A stretch of DNA of 64,000 nt from JBGNFV01 sp049645705. Its GTDB lineage: Bacteria; Bacteroidota; Bacteroidia; Cytophagales; Cyclobacteriaceae. Location: positions 254,542 to 318,541 of the forward strand of contig JBARUK010000004.1 in the NCBI GenBank assembly GCA_049645705.1, in the 5' to 3' direction. Numbering within the stretch: position 1 is the first letter of the stretch; every line of letters starts with the position of its first letter. Both the position numbers and the translations under genes were made by a program. Shown piece by piece: positions 61,356 to 64,000 of this stretch. The notes below the pieces were generated by a model that saw nothing but the letters and a program-made list of their open reading frames with translations, did no database searches and was not told the origin of the DNA.

Positions 61356-61381
61356 ACAGGCAGAACCAGCCTTCTGCCTGT
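61356..61381 (+). terminator. Hairpin between precursor 1 and gwsG (possible attenuator)
   Basis: Perfect 10-bp stem ACAGGCAGAA / TTCTGCCTGT with a 6-base loop CCAGCC. No T run follows directly, and gwsG begins 17 bases later. It may slow or stop part of transcription, or protect the 3' end of the short precursor mRNA. Confidence 0.65.
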
Positions 61382-61397
61382 AACTTCCTTTTACCCG

Positions 61398-62375
61398 ATG
61401 GCAAATGATCCTATCCTGATCATGTCAATTGACCAGGACCCAAATACCACTGAAGTAATGCGGTGGCTGCTACGCTATGGAGAGCACCCTGTACGTATAA
61501 ATGAGCATGACCAGCCAGCCAGCCTGAGTCAGATAGAAGATGGTGAAGTATCCTTGCAGCTGGGAGATGGGGAAATTCCCCTGAAAGACTTTAAATCCTA
61601 CTGGTACCGGCGCGGCAACTGGCAACATGATCTCCCAGACCTTACTACGGATGATGAATACCTGAAAGAGGAATCGGACAAGTTTCTGAAAAGAGAAAAG
61701 AGCAACTTACAGGATTACCTTCATTATAAACTAAAGGAAATACCTCACTTGAGCGACTATTCTACTGCTACAGGGATTAACAAAGACATTGTACTGGACG
61801 AGGCCCGTGCGTGCGGGCTCCTGGTTCCTCCCACGCTTATTACCGGATCTAAAGACAAAGTGACGGCTTTTATGGCCCGGCATGAGGAAATCGTAACTAA
61901 AGCCATGCGCTCTGCCATTAGATATTATACGAGGGAGCACTGGCTACCTATGTATACAGAGGAAGTTACAGACGGCATGCTGCAGGAATTACCTGACACT
62001 TTCGGCGTAAGCCTCTTTCAAAAAAAAATAGCCAAGCGCTACGAGATCCGCAGTTTCTTCCTTGAGGATGAGTACTATTCGATGGCTATTTTCTCGCAGA
62101 AGGATGCCCAGACCTCTACTGACTTCAGGCGGTATAAGCACGAAAAGCCAAACCGGAACGTTCCCTTTACCCTGCCGGATACCATACGTAAAAAGCTACA
62201 GACGCTCATGGAGAAGGTTGGCTTGAATACCGGTTCAGTGGATCTGCTGGTGACCCCGGAAGGCCGGTACTATTTCCTGGAAGTAAACCCGATAGGTCAA
62301 TTCGGCATGACCAGCTACCCCTGCAATTATTTCCTGGAACGCAGGATAGCTCAATACCTGAAAGATGGAAAATAA
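61398..62375 (+). CDS. gwsG: ATP-grasp peptide maturase, grasp-with-spasm system
   Basis: A 325-residue ATP-grasp ligase of the grasp-with-spasm type (NCBI family TIGR04192, from memory), which modifies the adjacent GG-leader peptides. The N-terminal domain (MSIDQDPNTTEVMRWLLRYG and DFKSYWYRRGNWQHDLP) is like that of MvdC/MvdD graspetide ligases. The ATP-grasp core has FQKKIAKRYEIRSFFLEDEY, and the metal-binding motif is YFLEVNPIGQFG (E295, N297). In such systems the ligase makes ester or amide links between Ser/Thr/Lys and Asp/Glu side chains of the core. The next gene overlaps its end by 11 bases. Confidence 0.9.
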   Translation: MANDPILIMSIDQDPNTTEVMRWLLRYGEHPVRINEHDQPASLSQIEDGEVSLQLGDGEIPLKDFKSYWYRRGNWQHDLPDLTTDDEYLKEESDKFLKREKSNLQDYLHYKLKEIPHLSDYSTATGINKDIVLDEARACGLLVPPTLITGSKDKVTAFMARHEEIVTKAMRSAIRYYTREHWLPMYTEEVTDGMLQELPDTFGVSLFQKKIAKRYEIRSFFLEDEYYSMAIFSQKDAQTSTDFRRYKHEKPNRNVPFTLPDTIRKKLQTLMEKVGLNTGSVDLLVTPEGRYYFLEVNPIGQFGMTSYPCNYFLERRIAQYLKDGK

Positions 62376-62586
62376 GGAAACTGAAAAACAGCGTTTGCTG
62401 CAAACTTTGGCGGCTTGGAAAAAAGAGGCTGGGCATCGTGTCCCGGTCATTCTACACCTGACAGCACCCTCAGAGATAAGCCAGTCCTCCAAAAGGCTCG
62501 TACTGCGTAAGGTACCGGCAGATAGATATGGTGTACGCTATCATAATGCCGATAACTTTTACAAACCTGTAAGCCGGATGATATGA
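62365..62586 (+). CDS. Small protein of the grasp-with-spasm locus
   Basis: A 73-residue protein starting inside the end of gwsG (11-base overlap) and ending on the start codon of gwsS (ATGA overlap), so all three are translationally coupled. It is basic and mixed alpha/beta: QRLLQTLAAWKKEAGHRVPV, ILHLTAPSEISQSSKRLVLR, and a C-terminal YGVRYHNADNFYKPVSRM. No named family that I recognise, no signal peptide, no GG leader. The tight overlaps make it a real gene and a likely third component, perhaps a leader-binding or scaffold protein; this is inference. Confidence 0.75.
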   Translation: MENKETEKQRLLQTLAAWKKEAGHRVPVILHLTAPSEISQSSKRLVLRKVPADRYGVRYHNADNFYKPVSRMI

Positions 62587-63650
62587 GAGACTATTCTGAA
62601 AGGCCGCATTTTATATTATTTGCCAATTGCATTCCGGTGAAGGGCGCCTCCCGTTCACTGATCTGTGACGTACACCGGCATGATTATGACTTTATACCTA
62701 ATGCACTGTATGAGATGCTCACTGCTGACCGTGGCAAACCTGTAAGGGAGGTAGCTGCATCGTACGGTGAAGAGAACATAGAAACAGTACTGGAATACTT
62801 CGATTACCTGGAGGAAAAGGAGTATGGCTTTTATGCCTCAGAGGAAGAACTGGGCCTTTTTCCACAAATGAGCCTTGAATGGGACAGTCCCTCTCCGGTG
62901 ACTAATGCCATACTGGATATGGACGAGCAGTCAGATGAACTCGCGGCAGAGGCCTTTATACGGCAGTTGGATGAGGTGATGTGCCAGGCACTGGACATTC
63001 GCCTGTACTATGCTCCATCTCCTGAAAGGCTGGAACGGTTACTAAACTTACTTGATCGGCATACCATAGAGTCCATCAGGCTGTACTTCAGGTGGCATGC
63101 TGACTATGACCAGGACTTTTACAAACAGATAGGCCTGAACCTGCGCGTAAAACAGGTAGTTGTGTCCGGCTGCAATGACCCTGAGCACTATACGCAACTA
63201 GTTAAGGGTACGGGAGCCGCATTTATATTTATAGAAAAGGAAATAGATGGTCATGACCATTGCGGAGCTGTGGACCCGGCCTACTTTAGCTCAAACAAGG
63301 TTCACTTTACAGAATCACAGCAACATAATTCCTGCCTTAATCGTAAGGTGAGCCTGGATACTGAAGGACAGCTATGCCAGTGCCCATCTATGCCAGGCCG
63401 ATTCGGACATGTCAGCCAAAAAAGCATCAAAGATATTTTGATGAAAAAACAGTTCATGAAAGAAGGAAAGATCAGTAAAGACCAGGTGGAGATATGCCGG
63501 GACTGTGAGTTCAGATACATCTGCACGGACTGCCGTGCCTGGCGCAAGACGGAAGACTTGTACAGCAAGCCCCTGAAGTGCAGTTATGATCCGTACACTA
63601 CCGAATGGCAAACTTCCGGGGAAAATAGAGTAGCCGAAAACATTAACTAA
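62583..63650 (+). CDS. gwsS: SPASM-domain peptide maturase, grasp-with-spasm system
   Basis: A 355-residue protein of the grasp-with-spasm SPASM family (TIGR04193, from memory). The N-terminal part (FILFANCIPVKGASRSLICD; C16, C28) resembles the leader-recognition start of these proteins. The C-terminal SPASM region has eight Cys: C251, C265, C267, C305, C308, C314, C317 and C333 (HNSCLNRK, GQLCQCPS, EICRDCEFRYICTDCRAW, LKCSYDP), enough for one or two iron-sulfur clusters. No CxxxCxxC radical-SAM motif exists, so it is not a radical-SAM enzyme in the usual sense. Overlaps the small gene before it by 4 bases. Confidence 0.88.
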   Translation: MRDYSERPHFILFANCIPVKGASRSLICDVHRHDYDFIPNALYEMLTADRGKPVREVAASYGEENIETVLEYFDYLEEKEYGFYASEEELGLFPQMSLEWDSPSPVTNAILDMDEQSDELAAEAFIRQLDEVMCQALDIRLYYAPSPERLERLLNLLDRHTIESIRLYFRWHADYDQDFYKQIGLNLRVKQVVVSGCNDPEHYTQLVKGTGAAFIFIEKEIDGHDHCGAVDPAYFSSNKVHFTESQQHNSCLNRKVSLDTEGQLCQCPSMPGRFGHVSQKSIKDILMKKQFMKEGKISKDQVEICRDCEFRYICTDCRAWRKTEDLYSKPLKCSYDPYTTEWQTSGENRVAENIN

Positions 63651-63651
63651 G

Positions 63652-63662
63652 TCGTATTTTCA
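63652..63662 (+). promoter_or_regulatory. Promoter-like word before precursor 2
   Basis: TCGTATTTTCA, identical to 61105-61115 before precursor 1, starts 1 base after the gwsS stop and ends 18 bases before the precursor ATG. It contains the -7-like TATTTTCA. No -33 TTTG is seen. Confidence 0.45.
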
Positions 63663-63680
63663 ATTTAAACATTTATAACT

Positions 63681-63851
63681 ATGAAAAAGCTGGAAAATCT
63701 GAAAGCTGACAAGTTCAGCAAAAAATCTCTGAATGATGTGAATGGCGGACGTCCTCCTTACGAGGAGCAGGAGCCGATCTATCTTCCTACACGTAGCGTA
63801 GGTACGTATACAGATGGTTTCAGAGATGGAATAGACGGTTACATGGACTAA
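63681..63851 (+). CDS. RiPP precursor peptide 2 (grasp-with-spasm locus)
   Basis: A 56-residue peptide too short for many gene callers. Leader MKKLENLKADKFSKKSLNDV followed by NGG (Gly22-Gly23) is a standard GG-Bacteroidales leader, close to that of precursor 1 (MKKLE..., then ..N-G-G). The 33-residue core differs: acidic RPPYEEQEPIYLPT, then RSVGTYTDGFRDGIDGYMD with three DG pairs and no Cys. So one maturase set may act on two unlike cores. It follows gwsS by 30 bases and ends at a strong terminator. Confidence 0.85.
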   Translation: MKKLENLKADKFSKKSLNDVNGGRPPYEEQEPIYLPTRSVGTYTDGFRDGIDGYMD

Positions 63852-63874
63852 TCAGAAGTCCAGATTGAATAAGA

Positions 63875-63908
63875 AAGAGGCTGTCTCAAAAGGCAGTCTC
63901 TTTTTTTT
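63875..63908 (+). terminator. Intrinsic terminator of the RiPP locus
   Basis: An 11-bp stem AAGAGGCTGTC / GGCAGTCTCTT with two G-U pairs and a 6-base loop, followed by a run of eight Ts in all. Lies 24 bases after precursor 2. Confidence 0.85.
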
Positions 63909-63920
63909 GATGTTGGCTAT

Positions 63921-63952
63921 AAAAAAAGCGAAGGCATTACTACCTCCGCTTT
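63921..63952 (-). terminator. Terminator of a minus-strand transcript from beyond the window
   Basis: Stem AAAGCGGAGG / CCTTCGCTTT (one G-U pair), followed by seven Ts on the minus strand only. It implies that a convergent gene ends near here; its coding part cannot be supported from the last 50 bases. Confidence 0.6.
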
Positions 63953-64000
63953 CCAAGATGTGATATCTTGAGTTGTGTCAATTAGCGAAAAGATAGTTTT

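Noticed and set aside
61145..62375. Microviridin-type (MvdC/MvdD) graspetide cluster
   Set aside because: Only one ATP-grasp gene, no PFFARFL leader motif, and a SPASM partner is present; grasp-with-spasm fits better.
62583..63650. Radical-SAM enzyme
   Set aside because: Cys-rich C-terminus is a SPASM domain, but the N-terminal CxxxCxxC motif of radical-SAM enzymes is absent.
1..64000. tRNA or rRNA genes
   Set aside because: Scanning intergenic regions for T-loop (GTTCGA-type) and CCA-end patterns gave no cloverleaf-compatible stretch.

Overview
The window is a chromosomal segment of a Bacteroidota bacterium, most likely of the order Cytophagales. Pointers are menaquinone synthesis (menA), a lolA next to ftsK, families found mainly in Bacteroidota (DUF2851, DUF3822, TIGR02757, PspC/GIN-head protein), promoter -7 elements of the form TAnnTTTG, weak ribosome binding sites, and a grasp-with-spasm peptide locus. 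No rRNA, tRNA, CRISPR array, transposase or prophage was found.

Layout. 0-3 kb: end of ruvC, an OmpA protein, HIT protein and greA. 3-13 kb: TPR histidine kinase, uridine phosphorylase, tRNA hydroxylase trhO, an acyltransferase, DUF2167 and DUF2851 proteins, a polytopic membrane protein and pyrF. 12.5-17 kb: lolA, ftsK and pyrD on the minus strand. 17-23.5 kb: a PadR/PspC-GIN pair, a lipoprotein, and an ECF sigma / anti-sigma / outer-membrane barrel triad. 24-27 kb: an AT-rich, repeat-bearing, gene-poor stretch with one outer-membrane-type protein, two diverged copies of a ~180 bp non-coding element and two short-repeat clusters. 27-34 kb: phenylacetyl-CoA epoxidase (TetR regulator, paaABCD, and paaE on the other strand beyond an M3 peptidase). 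34-49.7 kb: housekeeping and small-protein genes (purB, coaD, pyrE, kdsB, nfeD, two Nudix proteins, LysM/DPBB protein) and one decayed lipoprotein gene. 49.8-53.7 kb: a secreted protein, three HTH regulators and a protein fusing an HTH to a degenerate histidine-kinase ATPase fold. 53.8-60.9 kb: eIF1-like protein, universal stress protein, menA, aspartate kinase, fbp, redoxin and an SRAP (HMCES/YedK) DNA-protein crosslink protein.

61-63.9 kb holds the most interesting system: a grasp-with-spasm RiPP locus, with an ATP-grasp ligase (gwsG), a SPASM-domain maturase (gwsS) lacking a radical-SAM motif, a 73-residue protein overlapping both, and two unlike GG-leader precursor peptides, one at each end. 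A strong hairpin follows the first precursor, and the same 11-nt promoter-like word precedes both precursors. No exporter is visible, so the locus may continue past the window end.

Three pyrimidine genes (pyrF, pyrD, pyrE) are scattered rather than clustered. Where the first start codon is doubtful I give the start I prefer and say why.
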